DNA from: Myxococcus terminator_A
GTDB taxonomy: Bacteria > Myxococcota > Myxococcia > Myxococcales > Myxococcaceae
NCBI GenBank assembly: GCA_049194865.1
Contig: JBLZWL010000016.1
Location: forward strand, 1 to 64,000
Direction: 5' to 3'
Length of the DNA stretch: 64,000 bases
The notes beneath the pieces were generated by a model, which made no database searches, was not told where the DNA came from, and was given only the letters and a program-made list of their open reading frames with translations. This document shows positions 41,963 through 49,725 of the stretch, piece after piece. Each line of letters opens with the position of its first letter. The first letter of the stretch is position 1. A program made the position numbers and the translations under genes.

Positions 41963-42289
41963 TTCGTTCGACTCCTCGCCACGCGGGCGCGAAGGCGGCT
42001 CGAGAACGAGGCCACCTGATATCGCGGATTGTGTCGCGTCACGTCGCGGGTGTCAGCGCGTGGCTCCTCCGGATGGAGACTCCTCGAGTCGATGTCATCG
42101 CCGACTCACTGGGAATGTTTCAGCCCGAGGTTCCGCTGCTCGACGACGACGCCGGCTTCGGTGACATGGGCGTGTCCGTGGAGCTCGGGATGCGAGGAGC
42201 GCTTGCGCGGCTCCGGTCCGCCCGTGTGAACTCGGGCGGCGCTGCCCCGTCCAGGGCGGGCCTCGCCCATGGGGCGAAGAGGGGTGTTC
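41963..42289. other. 327-bp spacer with a possible coding remnant
   Basis: Between two unknown envelope genes. On the plus strand a frame from ATG 42073 reads protein-like (RVDVIADSLGMFQPEVPLLDDDAGFGD, then ELGMRGALARLRSARV) with fairly high third-position GC, but it runs on into the next gene in another frame and has no good ribosome site. It may be a remnant of a lost gene or chance. No terminator or clear promoter seen. Confidence 0.25.
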
Positions 42290-43054
42290 ATGCAGGCGTC
42301 CAGGCTGTCCATGGGGTGGAGGCGCACCTGTGTCGGGGTGCTGATGGTGGCGAGCGTCTTCACGTCGCCCGCGTGGGCCCAGAAGCCGGCAGCTTCGGAG
42401 CAACGCTTCGCGAAGCGCTTCCTCGTCATCCTCGCCGCGGAGCCGGAGCTGGGTCCCCAGGATGAACTCCAGGCGCGGGTATCGAAGCAGGCGGACCTGA
42501 AGACAGACTTCGCTCGCCTGTCCTCCACGGACTTCGCGGACCTCAAGCCGTGTCTCCAGATTCTCGTCGCCAACAGCTTCGCGTCGAAGGCGGAGGCACA
42601 GGCCTACAGTGGCAAGCTCAAGGCCCTGGGGGTCATCTCCTCCGTGCGCCCGGCGGGGGCGTATGTCGCTGGGGATGCCGCCCGACAGAAGCAGTGCGCG
42701 CCCGCGGAGGTCTGGCAGGCGGGGTTCCGGTTCAAGGCGGACGCTCACGAGGACGATGGCTCGCCCTGGTCCTTCACCGCGAGCGCCGTGCTGAAGCACG
42801 CGGACGGAAGCGAGGAGGTCCGCCCGCTGAAGGGGAAGTTCTCCAATGGCGAGGTGCCCCAGGACATGACGCAGTCCTTCAGCGTCTGGTGGGCCGGCGG
42901 GGGCTCGGACGTGAAGCTGGTGCTCAAGGGACAGGCGCTGGTGGTCCTCCAGCGCTTCAAGGACGAGGGCATCGACCCGCGCAAGGAGCGGGACGTCGAG
43001 GTCGCCCGCTTCCCCCTTCCGCCGCAGGTTCGCGTGACTGGGTTTGCGCCGTAG
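42290..43054 (+). CDS. Secreted protein of unknown function, 254 aa
   Basis: MQASRLSMGWRRTCVGVLMVASVFTSPAWA is a signal peptide (cleavage after AWA). The mature part has two regions. The first, RFLVILAAEPELGPQDELQARV up to KAEAQAYSGKLKALGVISSVRPAG, could be a SPOR-like or similar alpha/beta fold. The second is a beta-rich domain (GFRFKADAHEDDGSPWSFTASAVLKHADGSEEV). The end LPPQVRVTGFAP is Pro-rich. No family recognised. ATG 42290 has AGAGGGG upstream; GTG/ATG alternatives are nearby. Confidence 0.62.
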   Translation: MQASRLSMGWRRTCVGVLMVASVFTSPAWAQKPAASEQRFAKRFLVILAAEPELGPQDELQARVSKQADLKTDFARLSSTDFADLKPCLQILVANSFASKAEAQAYSGKLKALGVISSVRPAGAYVAGDAARQKQCAPAEVWQAGFRFKADAHEDDGSPWSFTASAVLKHADGSEEVRPLKGKFSNGEVPQDMTQSFSVWWAGGGSDVKLVLKGQALVVLQRFKDEGIDPRKERDVEVARFPLPPQVRVTGFAP

Positions 43055-43146
43055 CCACGAGGTCCCGGGCTAAGGCAGGCCCAAGCCCCCGCCATGGGGG
43101 CGCGGAGGCACCTGGCCCGTCTCCCGCTTCAATCGCAGGATTCGGG

Positions 43147-44340
43147 TCAGTCCACTTCTTCCATGTCGCTCGTGCTCGTGCTCGAAAGGTGGTCGCCCGG
43201 CCAGATCGCGCCACCAATGCCGCCGTCGACGAGGTCGTAGAACATCAAGATCGCCTCGTGCAACCATCCCTGATTCTGCATGATGAATGTGCTGGTCTGG
43301 ATGTCGTTGGGCTTCTTGATGATGTCGCAGTAGTCGAGGTACTGCTTGGTCCTACCGAAGGCAACGCTGGACTTGTTGGCGAAATCCGCCTTGCTGCGAT
43401 AACTGAACGGGAGGTCCCGCTTCATGAAGGGGACTGTCTTCCCGAGGCGCTGCACTTCATACACAAAGGCCGCCTCGATGGCCCAGGCGCGCCATTCCGC
43501 GCGAAGGGTTGCTTCGTCCTTGCCGTTGTAGATGACGTTCCTGGCAAGGTGGTCGATTGCGTGCTGTGTCTCGTGAACCATGGCCGCGAGGAGGCCGTAA
43601 TACTCCGAGCCCGCCGCGGTGATCTGCTCCTCGGTGAGGACCCCGAGCGTGAGCTTCCCGGTCACGGCGCTCCTGGCGCTATACATCGCGGTGCCAAAGG
43701 CCTGGGGTGTATGCTCGCTGGCGAATCCCACGTAGATGGTTCCGGCGAGATTCTTGGCTTGCCGGATGATGTGATTGAAGACCTTGGATGGAATCCGGGT
43801 GTTGATGTCGATGTCGAGGAAGCGAGTCCCCTGATACTTGTCGTCGCCTCCCTCGAAGTTCACCTTGGTCTGGATGACGGGGCCCTGGGGCGCGCCGCCG
43901 CGACGGGACAGCTCTGGGGGCACGCTGGCGTCGACCGGCTGAAAGTCGACGGGGCGCCTTCCCAGCTCGACCCAGTCACGAGCCTGGCGACCCCGTCGAT
44001 TGGCCCTGGCTTCAAGGATGGGCGCACAGACCAGGGCGGGTCCCGTCGAGGTTCGCTCCACTGACACACCCCGGCGCTGCTGGAGCACATGGGTCAGCTC
44101 GTGTGCGAGCAGCTCGATGCCTGGCAGGGTGTCGGGGCGGAACTGGTCGCGGGCGAAGTGGATGGCTTCGCCACACGCGAAGGCGGCGGCTCCGAGGGCC
44201 TCGGCTCGTCGCCCCTCATGGATCCGCACCGTGGTGAAATCCGCGTCGAAGAACGCTTCCATCTCACGCCGCACGCCCGTGGGAAGAGGTTGTCCTCCCA
44301 CTGTGAGGTCTGGGGCGGAATGGGCAGGGTCTTGGGACAT
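43147..44340 (-). CDS. DUF4157 protein with a second HExxH (putative metallopeptidase effector)
   Basis: A 397-aa protein from ATG 44340. Residues 15-90 are a clear DUF4157 domain: PLPTGVRREMEAFFDADFTTVRIHEG, FACGEAIHFARDQFRPDTLPG, and LLAHELTHVLQQRRG with HELTH at 80-84. DUF4157 is found at the N-terminus of secreted toxins and of cargo of extracellular contractile injection systems. A second zinc-type motif, HETQH at 256-260 in YYGLLAAMVHETQHAIDHL, is followed by Glu 282 and 289 as possible third ligands, so the C-terminal part may be an unrelated metallopeptidase. The N-terminus is uncertain: upstream sequence has strong coding bias in another frame. No signal peptide in the form given. 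Confidence 0.75.
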   Translation of the reverse strand: MSQDPAHSAPDLTVGGQPLPTGVRREMEAFFDADFTTVRIHEGRRAEALGAAAFACGEAIHFARDQFRPDTLPGIELLAHELTHVLQQRRGVSVERTSTGPALVCAPILEARANRRGRQARDWVELGRRPVDFQPVDASVPPELSRRGGAPQGPVIQTKVNFEGGDDKYQGTRFLDIDINTRIPSKVFNHIIRQAKNLAGTIYVGFASEHTPQAFGTAMYSARSAVTGKLTLGVLTEEQITAAGSEYYGLLAAMVHETQHAIDHLARNVIYNGKDEATLRAEWRAWAIEAAFVYEVQRLGKTVPFMKRDLPFSYRSKADFANKSSVAFGRTKQYLDYCDIIKKPNDIQTSTFIMQNQGWLHEAILMFYDLVDGGIGGAIWPGDHLSSTSTSDMEEVD

Positions 44341-44507
44341 GGGGACGCCCAGTGCAATCGTCCGGCCAGCGAGGGGGCTGCGCCAACGCCCATCACTCCT
44401 CGCGCCAAGGCCCGCCAGCCTTGCATGAAGGCGGTGACCGCGTGCCGCCGGGACGCGCTGGCGTCCGAGAGGAACGCAGCCATCGTTCACAGGGGCGCGC
44501 ATCCCGC

Positions 44508-44535
44508 GCCGGGCGGAGGAATCGCTCCGCCCGGC
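44508..44535 (-). terminator. Strong hairpin after the Cys-rich lipoprotein gene
   Basis: A perfect 11-bp stem GCCGGGCGGAG / CTCCGCCCGGC with a 6-nt GAATCG loop, 14 bp after the lipoprotein stop codon. There is no T run, so it may act as a stability hairpin as well as a terminator. Confidence 0.5.
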
Positions 44536-44549
44536 GGTGAGTCAGACGG

Positions 44550-44903
44550 CTAGCAATTCTGAACGCACACGGCAACGCCCGAGGACGGACGGACTGTCGC
44601 GCTGCTCCCGCACACGAACTGCTCGCCGCCGCACTCCTGGCGGTACTTCTGGGTGCCGGCCTGGTACTGCTTGCAGGCCCAGTACTTCCATCGGAACGTG
44701 CCGCCGGTGCAGGCGGGATCCGAGTAGCCGCCAGAGCCCCAGTCACGACAATTGTTCTGGAACGTGCCCACCGAACAGGCTTGTTGCTCCACGTCACCCA
44801 CGATGACTTCTGATGCCGGCGTCTCGGTCTCAACGCCGCCGCAGGCGCTCACGCAAGCCACCACCGCCCCCAGGAACAACGAACGCACGAAGTGCTTCGA
44901 CAT
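44550..44903 (-). CDS. Cys-rich lipoprotein, 117 aa, function unknown
   Basis: MSKHFVRSLFLGAVVACVSAC is a lipoprotein signal (lipobox VSAC). The short mature part has eight further Cys residues (CSVGTFQNNCRDWGSGGYSDPAC, then YWACKQYQAGTQKYRQECGGEQFVC, and a last VAVCVQNC), suggesting a disulfide-rich surface protein. No family recognised. ATG 44903 has GGAG 8 nt upstream; the 13-residue upstream extension is rejected. Divergent from ycaO; the shared spacer carries three phased ATTAAG repeats. Confidence 0.7.
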   Translation of the reverse strand: MSKHFVRSLFLGAVVACVSACGGVETETPASEVIVGDVEQQACSVGTFQNNCRDWGSGGYSDPACTGGTFRWKYWACKQYQAGTQKYRQECGGEQFVCGSSATVRPSSGVAVCVQNC

Positions 44904-45007
44904 GGTTCGACTCCATCGGTTGTGTGTCAGCTCTCCGGCCACGCGGTGTCTGCCCTGGCGCGTCCGGCGAGTGGGCGCCTTATCCCAGACGTTTTCGTCC
45001 GCCAGGG

Positions 45008-45033
45008 ATTAAGCGGAATTAAGTCCGATTAAG
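45008..45033. promoter_or_regulatory. Three ATTAAG direct repeats with 10-bp period
   Basis: ATTAAG at 45008-45013, 45018-45023 and 45028-45033, each exactly 10 bp apart, in the 211-bp spacer between the lipoprotein gene and ycaO. Read on the minus strand they are CTTAAT boxes lying upstream of a GATAAG hexamer (about 44980) facing the lipoprotein gene. Direct repeats spaced one helical turn are typical of OmpR/PhoB-type regulator sites. Which gene is controlled is not known. Confidence 0.55.
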
Positions 45034-45114
45034 ACGGGGGAGGTAGGGCCGGGGCTTCACCCCACCTCACGCGTCGCTGCTGACCGTGCCCGTCCGAAGT
45101 GCTATCCGCCAGGG

Positions 45115-46266
45115 GTGTCCTTCGAGCGAATGACGTCGTCCCGGCTGGCCCGGGCCATGGGGGTGACGCGGGTGGCGCGCGTCACCGGGTTGGACCGCAC
45201 GGGTGTGGAGGTGGCGTGCGCGGTGCGCCCGGGCGGGCACGTGCTCCAGGTCTGCAACGGCAAGGGCCTCACTCCGGACGAGGCCTCGTGGGGCGCGCTG
45301 TTCGAGACCGCGGAGCTGTGGGCGGCGGAGACGGTGGTGCCAGGCCGGCTCGCCTGGGGGGCCCGCGCGGAGCTGGAGGGCCGGCTGGGGACGCTGTGGG
45401 GCGCGGACTCGCTGGGCTCGGCCGGCGCGCTCGTGGAGCCCCGGCTGTGGGGAGACGGAGTGCGGTGTGCGTGGCGCGAGGCGACGGAGCTGGGCTCGGG
45501 TCAGGCGGTCTGGGTGCCCGCGCAAGGCGTCCATGTGACGCCGCCGGGAGGCCCCTCGCTGGGGCCGGTGGCGGCGGCGTGGACGAGCAACGGCTCGGGT
45601 GCGCATCCGGAGGCGGCTCGGGCGCTGCTACATGCGCTGCTGGAGGCCACTGAAAGAGATCAGCTCGCGCGGGTGTTTCCGGAGGGGTGGACGGAGGAGG
45701 CGGTGGAGGGGCGCATGTTGCGGACCGCGGAGCTGGTGAAGGCCGCGCCTCGGACGGCGGCGCTGGCCGAGCAGCTGCGGGAGCGTGGCTTCGCGGTGTT
45801 CCTGTTCGATGCGACGCCCTCCGCGCGCACGCCGGGCGCGGTGGGCCTGCCCGTGGGCGCGGCGGTGCTGGTGGACCTGGAGGATGGACCCGTGCCGCTC
45901 ACGGCGGGTTATGCCTGTGCGCTGGAGCGTGACACCGCGCTGCTGAAGGCGTTGCTGGAGGCGGCGCAGTCGCGCCTGACGGACATCCACGGCGCGCGCG
46001 AGGACGTGGCGTCGGTGGACCGGCAGGCGGCTCGGGACTTCGCGGAGGCGTGCGCGGGCGTGCGCGCGCGGCGGCGGGCCGGAGAGCTGCCGGACCTGGG
46101 CTCGGTGGCGCGGGGGGCGGCCGAGGTCGCCGTGCGACGGGTGCTGACGCGGTTGAAGCGCGCGGGGTTTGCTCGCGTGGCTTCCGTGGAGCTGGACGCG
46201 CCCGTGCCCGGCTTGCACGTGCGGCGGGTGGTGGTGCCGGGCATGCTCATCTCGGAGCTCCTATGA
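45115..46266 (+). CDS. YcaO-like cyclodehydratase/thioamidation protein (TfuA-associated)
   Basis: A protein of about 383 aa (378 if ATG 45130 is used; neither start has a good ribosome site). It fits the YcaO superfamily, whose members use ATP to activate peptide backbone amides. Signs: MGVTRVARVTGLDRTGVEVACAVRPGG at the start, GKGLTPDEASWGALFETAELWAAE (Glu pair of the ATP/Mg site), SNGSGAHPEAARALLHALLEATERDQ (the usual SxGxAxG-EAxxHALxExxERD motif, modified in the middle), and GYACALERDTALLKALLEAAQSRLTDIHGAREDV. Because tfuA follows with a 4-bp ATGA overlap, backbone thioamidation of a peptide or protein is the likeliest role. The usual Pro-rich C-terminal end of azoline-forming YcaO proteins is absent. 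Confidence 0.82.
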   Translation: MSFERMTSSRLARAMGVTRVARVTGLDRTGVEVACAVRPGGHVLQVCNGKGLTPDEASWGALFETAELWAAETVVPGRLAWGARAELEGRLGTLWGADSLGSAGALVEPRLWGDGVRCAWREATELGSGQAVWVPAQGVHVTPPGGPSLGPVAAAWTSNGSGAHPEAARALLHALLEATERDQLARVFPEGWTEEAVEGRMLRTAELVKAAPRTAALAEQLRERGFAVFLFDATPSARTPGAVGLPVGAAVLVDLEDGPVPLTAGYACALERDTALLKALLEAAQSRLTDIHGAREDVASVDRQAARDFAEACAGVRARRRAGELPDLGSVARGAAEVAVRRVLTRLKRAGFARVASVELDAPVPGLHVRRVVVPGMLISELL

Positions 46267-47441
46267 AGAGGCGCGCGGAGGAACTGGTGGTCTTCCTGGG
46301 GCCCTCGCTGCCCGCCGAGGAGGCGCGGAAGCTGGCCCCGTGCGTGGTGTTGCCCCCGGCTCGACAGGGCGATGTGTGGCGCGCGCTCGGCGCGAAGCCG
46401 CGTGCGATTGCGCTGGTGGATGGTGTCTTCGAGGCCCAGCCCTCGGTGTGGCACCACGAGCTGCTGGCCGCGCTGGAGGCGGGCGTGGCCGTCTTCGGCG
46501 GCTCCAGCATGGGGGCCCTGCGCGCGGTGGAGCTGGCGCCCCATGGCATGGTGGGCGTCGGGCGGATCTTCGGGTGGTATCGCGACGGCGTCATCTCGGA
46601 CGACGCGGAGGTGGCCCTGCTGCACGCGGATGCGGAGCACGGCTGGCGTCCGCTCACGGTGCCGCTCGTCAACGTCCGGCATGTCGCGGAGCTCGCTCGG
46701 GAAGCCGGTGTGCTGAATGCTCGCCTGGCCCGGGGCCTGGTGGACGTGGCGAGCGCGCTCTTCTACCAGGAGCGCACGTGGCCCCGGTTGGTGGAGCGCG
46801 CGAGGGCAGGGTGGTCCGAGGCCACGCGGGACGCCTGGGAGCGCTGGTTCTCGAAGGGCGTGGAGGACTTGAAGCGGCAGGACGCGCGGGCCTGCCTCCA
46901 GACCGCCGCGGAGTGGGTGGCCTCGCGAGCGACCTCGGTGCCGGGGACCCGGCGGTCTCCCTCGTCCCTGGTGCGGCGGCGACGGCTGGTGGAGGACGTG
47001 ACCCGGCTCCCCGACGCTGTCGTGCCCTCGGGGCAGGTGCTGGAGGTGCTGAGCCAGGCCCCCGACGCGCGGGCGCTGGCGGAGGCGGGCCTGCGACGGG
47101 CGTTGCTGGCGGGGTGGGCCCGGACGATGGGGCTGTCCCCCACGGCTGACGAGGTGGAGGAGGTGGAGGCCGCGTGGTGGCGCGAGCGCGCGGTGCCCGT
47201 GCGCAAGCGCGACGCGTGGCGGATCGCGAACGGCCTGGATGCCGAGGGGCTGCGTGCGCTGTGTGAGGAGCTGGCGCTGGAGCGGCTCGTGCTGACGCAG
47301 TCGACGCGGCTGCTCCCGGATGGCCCGTCCTGGGAGGAGGCGCTGGCCTCCGAGGCCCGGCTGCGCGGGCGCTGGGCGGAGGCCGCGCTCGCCGTGGCCG
47401 AGAGCGACGAGGTGGACGCGTCCGAGCACGACGCGGACTGA
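46263..47441 (+). CDS. TfuA-like protein, partner of YcaO
   Basis: A 392-aa protein whose first 160 residues are a TfuA core: ELVVFLGPSLPAEEARKL, PPARQGDVWRAL, ALVDGVFEAQPSVWHHELLAALEAGVAVFGGSSMGALRAVEL, GMVGVGRIFGWYRDG and DDAEVALLHADAE. TfuA proteins are thought to help YcaO install thioamides, first seen at the trifolitoxin locus and in methanogen thioglycine formation. The C-terminal 220 residues are helical and not part of the core (VEEVEAAWWRERAVPVRKRDAWRIANGL); they may bind the substrate peptide. ATG 46263 overlaps the ycaO stop (ATGA), so the two are translationally coupled. Confidence 0.85.
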   Translation: MKRRAEELVVFLGPSLPAEEARKLAPCVVLPPARQGDVWRALGAKPRAIALVDGVFEAQPSVWHHELLAALEAGVAVFGGSSMGALRAVELAPHGMVGVGRIFGWYRDGVISDDAEVALLHADAEHGWRPLTVPLVNVRHVAELAREAGVLNARLARGLVDVASALFYQERTWPRLVERARAGWSEATRDAWERWFSKGVEDLKRQDARACLQTAAEWVASRATSVPGTRRSPSSLVRRRRLVEDVTRLPDAVVPSGQVLEVLSQAPDARALAEAGLRRALLAGWARTMGLSPTADEVEEVEAAWWRERAVPVRKRDAWRIANGLDAEGLRALCEELALERLVLTQSTRLLPDGPSWEEALASEARLRGRWAEAALAVAESDEVDASEHDAD

Positions 47442-47522
47442 GCGGGGAGGACGGCCGGGAGCCAACGGGTGAAGTCGGGTTCCCCTCGCCAGGGCAGCCC
47501 CACCTGCCGGGTGGGAAAAATC

Positions 47523-47550
47523 GTGACAGTCCCTGAAGAAAGGCTAGGGT
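47523..47550 (+). promoter_or_regulatory. Sigma-70-type promoter before the micro-ORF/kinase operon
   Basis: GTGACA (47523-47528, five of six matches to TTGACA), a 16-bp spacer, then TAGGGT (47545-47550), a common GC-rich -10 form. Predicted start is near 47557, only about 12 nt before the micro-ORF start codon. Confidence 0.45.
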
Positions 47551-47568
47551 CAACCCTGGAGGTTACCC

Positions 47569-47718
47569 TTGCTCAACCCCGTTCCCTGGGTGGTCACCGA
47601 GCCCCTCGCTCCGCGGGGTGCCGCGCGCATTGAGGCGTGGGCGTCCGCGCGCTTCGGCGTTCTTGGGTTTGGTGGTTACGAGGAAAGCGGGTCTTCGCGG
47701 GAGGAGACGTCGCCGTGA
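47569..47718 (+). CDS. Micro-ORF, 49 aa, coupled to the downstream kinase gene
   Basis: TTG 47569 is preceded by CTGGAGG with 6 nt spacing. The stop overlaps the kinase ATG as TGATG, so kinase translation probably depends on it. Third-position GC is high for the length, supporting coding. The peptide is LNPVPWVVTEPLAPRGAA, an ARIEAWASARFGVLGFGG middle, and a YEESGSSREETSP end, with no Cys and no signal peptide. No family recognised. It could be a kinase partner peptide or a leader that sets kinase expression; a role as YcaO substrate is possible but unsupported. Confidence 0.5.
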   Translation: MLNPVPWVVTEPLAPRGAARIEAWASARFGVLGFGGYEESGSSREETSP

Positions 47719-49724
47719 TGTCCGCGCCGTTCCATCCGGACCAGCTTGCGCCGGGCAGCGCGGTGGGGCCCTGGAATGTGGTGGCCTCGCTGGGCTCGGG
47801 GGGCTTCGGCCGCGTGTTCAAGGTCGAGCGGGGAGGGCGCTTCTACACGATGAAGATGGCGCTGCGTCCCGCCGGGTCCCAGGTGTCCGAGGAGGAGGAC
47901 GTCAACGGTCGGCTGTCGCACGAGGTGGCCACGCTGCTGGCCTGCGCGCCCCACCCGAACCTGCCCCGAGTCCACGCGGTGGACCGCTGGCCGGAGCCAC
48001 CCGAGGGCTACCTGTTCTTCGTCACGGACTTCATCGACGGGGAGACCTTCCACGAGTGGCGCTGGCGGGTGAAGCCGTCGGCGGCGCACCTCTTGTCCGT
48101 GTTCACCGAGGTGGTGCGCGCGGTGTCTGACCTGCACCGGCGCGGGCTGCACCACCGCGACGTGAAGGGCGACAACCTGCTCATCCGCCGCGAGGACGAG
48201 CGTCCGTTCCTCATCGACCTGGGCACGGTGCGGATGCCGGGCGCGACGACGCTGACGGTGGGCGTGGCGCCGGCCTCGCCGCACCTCTTGCCGCCCGAGT
48301 GCGTGGCCTTCCTGCGCGAGGGCCAGTGGGAGCAGGGCGCGCGGTTCGACGCGGGCATTCCCGGCGACCTCTATGCGCTGGGCGCGCTCCTGTACGAGTC
48401 GCTGACGGACGGCTACGCGTTCGACCCGAGGCTCCCGTATGACCGGCTGCTGCCGGCCATCGAGACGGTGACGCCCCGCGCCCCGCACGTCGTCAATCCC
48501 AAGGTGCCCCCCGCGCTGGGAGACATCGCGCTGCGGCTGTTGGCGAAGCGCCCCGAGGATCGCTACGCGGGCACCGAGGCGCTGTTGCAGGCGCTCTGGG
48601 AGGTCGCGAAGGAGAAGCGGCAGCCGGCGTGGAAGGTGTCGCTCGACCGACCTCCGGACCCCGAGTCTCCTCGCGATGTGGACGCGGATACGCCTCGGGT
48701 GCGCATGGTGCCCGAGTTCGTGCGCTCGTCGGAGTCCGTCCCGTACACGCCGGAACTTGAAGCGCCGCGGCCACCGAGTGATTCCGTTGCCGAGGCGGTC
48801 CTGGTCGCGCCTCGCGCAGAGGAATCGCTGGTTGCGGCCTCGGAAGCTTCTCCGCCCATGGAACCACCGCGAGCCGAGCGGGCCCCGACGCGAAGGTCGC
48901 GAGGGTGGCCGCTCGGAGTCGGAGTCGTCGCGCTCCTCGTCGTCTGCTTCGCGGCGTTGGGCCTCGCCCGCCGCGAGCCGTCCCCGAGTTCCATGCAGGC
49001 GGTCGCCCCCCTCACACCCCCTGCTGAGAAAGGAAGTCCCGTCGTGACGAGTCGTTCCCCTCACACCCCTGATACAGACGCTCCTTCGTCAATGCCTCGC
49101 GTTGCCGAGGTGACTCCCGAAGTCTCGCCGCGGGCGCCTGTCTTGACGGCCGAGCGCACCGTGGAGGCCGCCAGCGAGGTCGCAGTCGCCGCGAGGAAGC
49201 GGTCATCCGTGAGCAGCACCCTGGGAAAGACAGCGGTGGTCGCGTGCCTCGCGGGGGCTTGTGCCGGAGGGGCGCCTCAGGTCCGGACGACGCATCTGGA
49301 GCAGCAGTGCCCGCAGGCGGCCATCGAGGCCATGGCGAAGCTGGGATTCAAGCCAGGTCTCGTGGTGACCAGTTCGAAGATCTGGCTCATCCCCGCGTCA
49401 CTTTGGGAAGGTAGGACAGAGCTGCCGGCTCCGCCGGCAGGGCCCCTCACTGCTTACGCCAGCGAGAGCATTAAGCGGGATCGCGTTATGGTCTTTCCCC
49501 TGGACACCCGCTTCCACGGCGCCGGTTTTCCTACACCGGAGGGCTACTTCGGTTGGTTCACCGAGGTCGAGTTCCCCGATGGCACGCGCATCCCCGTGTG
49601 CTTACAGATCACCCATAACGCCAACACCAAGTTTGGATCACCCTACCGTTTAGATTTTCCGGGCGAGGGGAAGATTAATACAGCCCTAGAGGTTTCCACT
49701 ACCTCTTATTTTGGAAGGCTGTGA
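47718..49724 (+). CDS. Ser/Thr protein kinase with DLG motif and extracytoplasmic C-terminal domain
   Basis: A 668-aa kinase. Glycine loop LGSGGFGRV (25-33), Lys 46 in TMKMA, HHRDVKGDN with catalytic Asp 148, and IDLGTV with Asp 167. The usual DFG is DLG, which is tolerated in active kinases. The APE-like motif is LPPECVAF. A Pro/Glu/Ser-rich linker (about 310-395) precedes one membrane helix (398-416, PLGVGVVALLVVCFAALGLA). The last 150 residues form an outside domain (CPQAAIEAMAKLGFKPGLVVT, FHGAGFPTPEGYFGWFTEVEFPDGTRIPVCLQITH). The last 300 bp are visibly lower in GC than the kinase domain. The start at 47718 is set by the TGATG overlap; the DUF2381 gene follows after 1 bp. Confidence 0.85.
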   Translation: MSAPFHPDQLAPGSAVGPWNVVASLGSGGFGRVFKVERGGRFYTMKMALRPAGSQVSEEEDVNGRLSHEVATLLACAPHPNLPRVHAVDRWPEPPEGYLFFVTDFIDGETFHEWRWRVKPSAAHLLSVFTEVVRAVSDLHRRGLHHRDVKGDNLLIRREDERPFLIDLGTVRMPGATTLTVGVAPASPHLLPPECVAFLREGQWEQGARFDAGIPGDLYALGALLYESLTDGYAFDPRLPYDRLLPAIETVTPRAPHVVNPKVPPALGDIALRLLAKRPEDRYAGTEALLQALWEVAKEKRQPAWKVSLDRPPDPESPRDVDADTPRVRMVPEFVRSSESVPYTPELEAPRPPSDSVAEAVLVAPRAEESLVAASEASPPMEPPRAERAPTRRSRGWPLGVGVVALLVVCFAALGLARREPSPSSMQAVAPLTPPAEKGSPVVTSRSPHTPDTDAPSSMPRVAEVTPEVSPRAPVLTAERTVEAASEVAVAARKRSSVSSTLGKTAVVACLAGACAGGAPQVRTTHLEQQCPQAAIEAMAKLGFKPGLVVTSSKIWLIPASLWEGRTELPAPPAGPLTAYASESIKRDRVMVFPLDTRFHGAGFPTPEGYFGWFTEVEFPDGTRIPVCLQITHNANTKFGSPYRLDFPGEGKINTALEVSTTSYFGRL

Positions 49725-49725
49725 T

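Noticed and set aside
43085..43101. Hairpin GCCCCC-GCCAT-GGGGGC as a terminator
   Set aside because: Only a 6-bp stem and no T run on either strand.
45115..46266. YcaO as the ribosomal protein S12 methylthiolation helper
   Set aside because: The overlap with tfuA and the sequence class favour the TfuA-linked thioamidation type.
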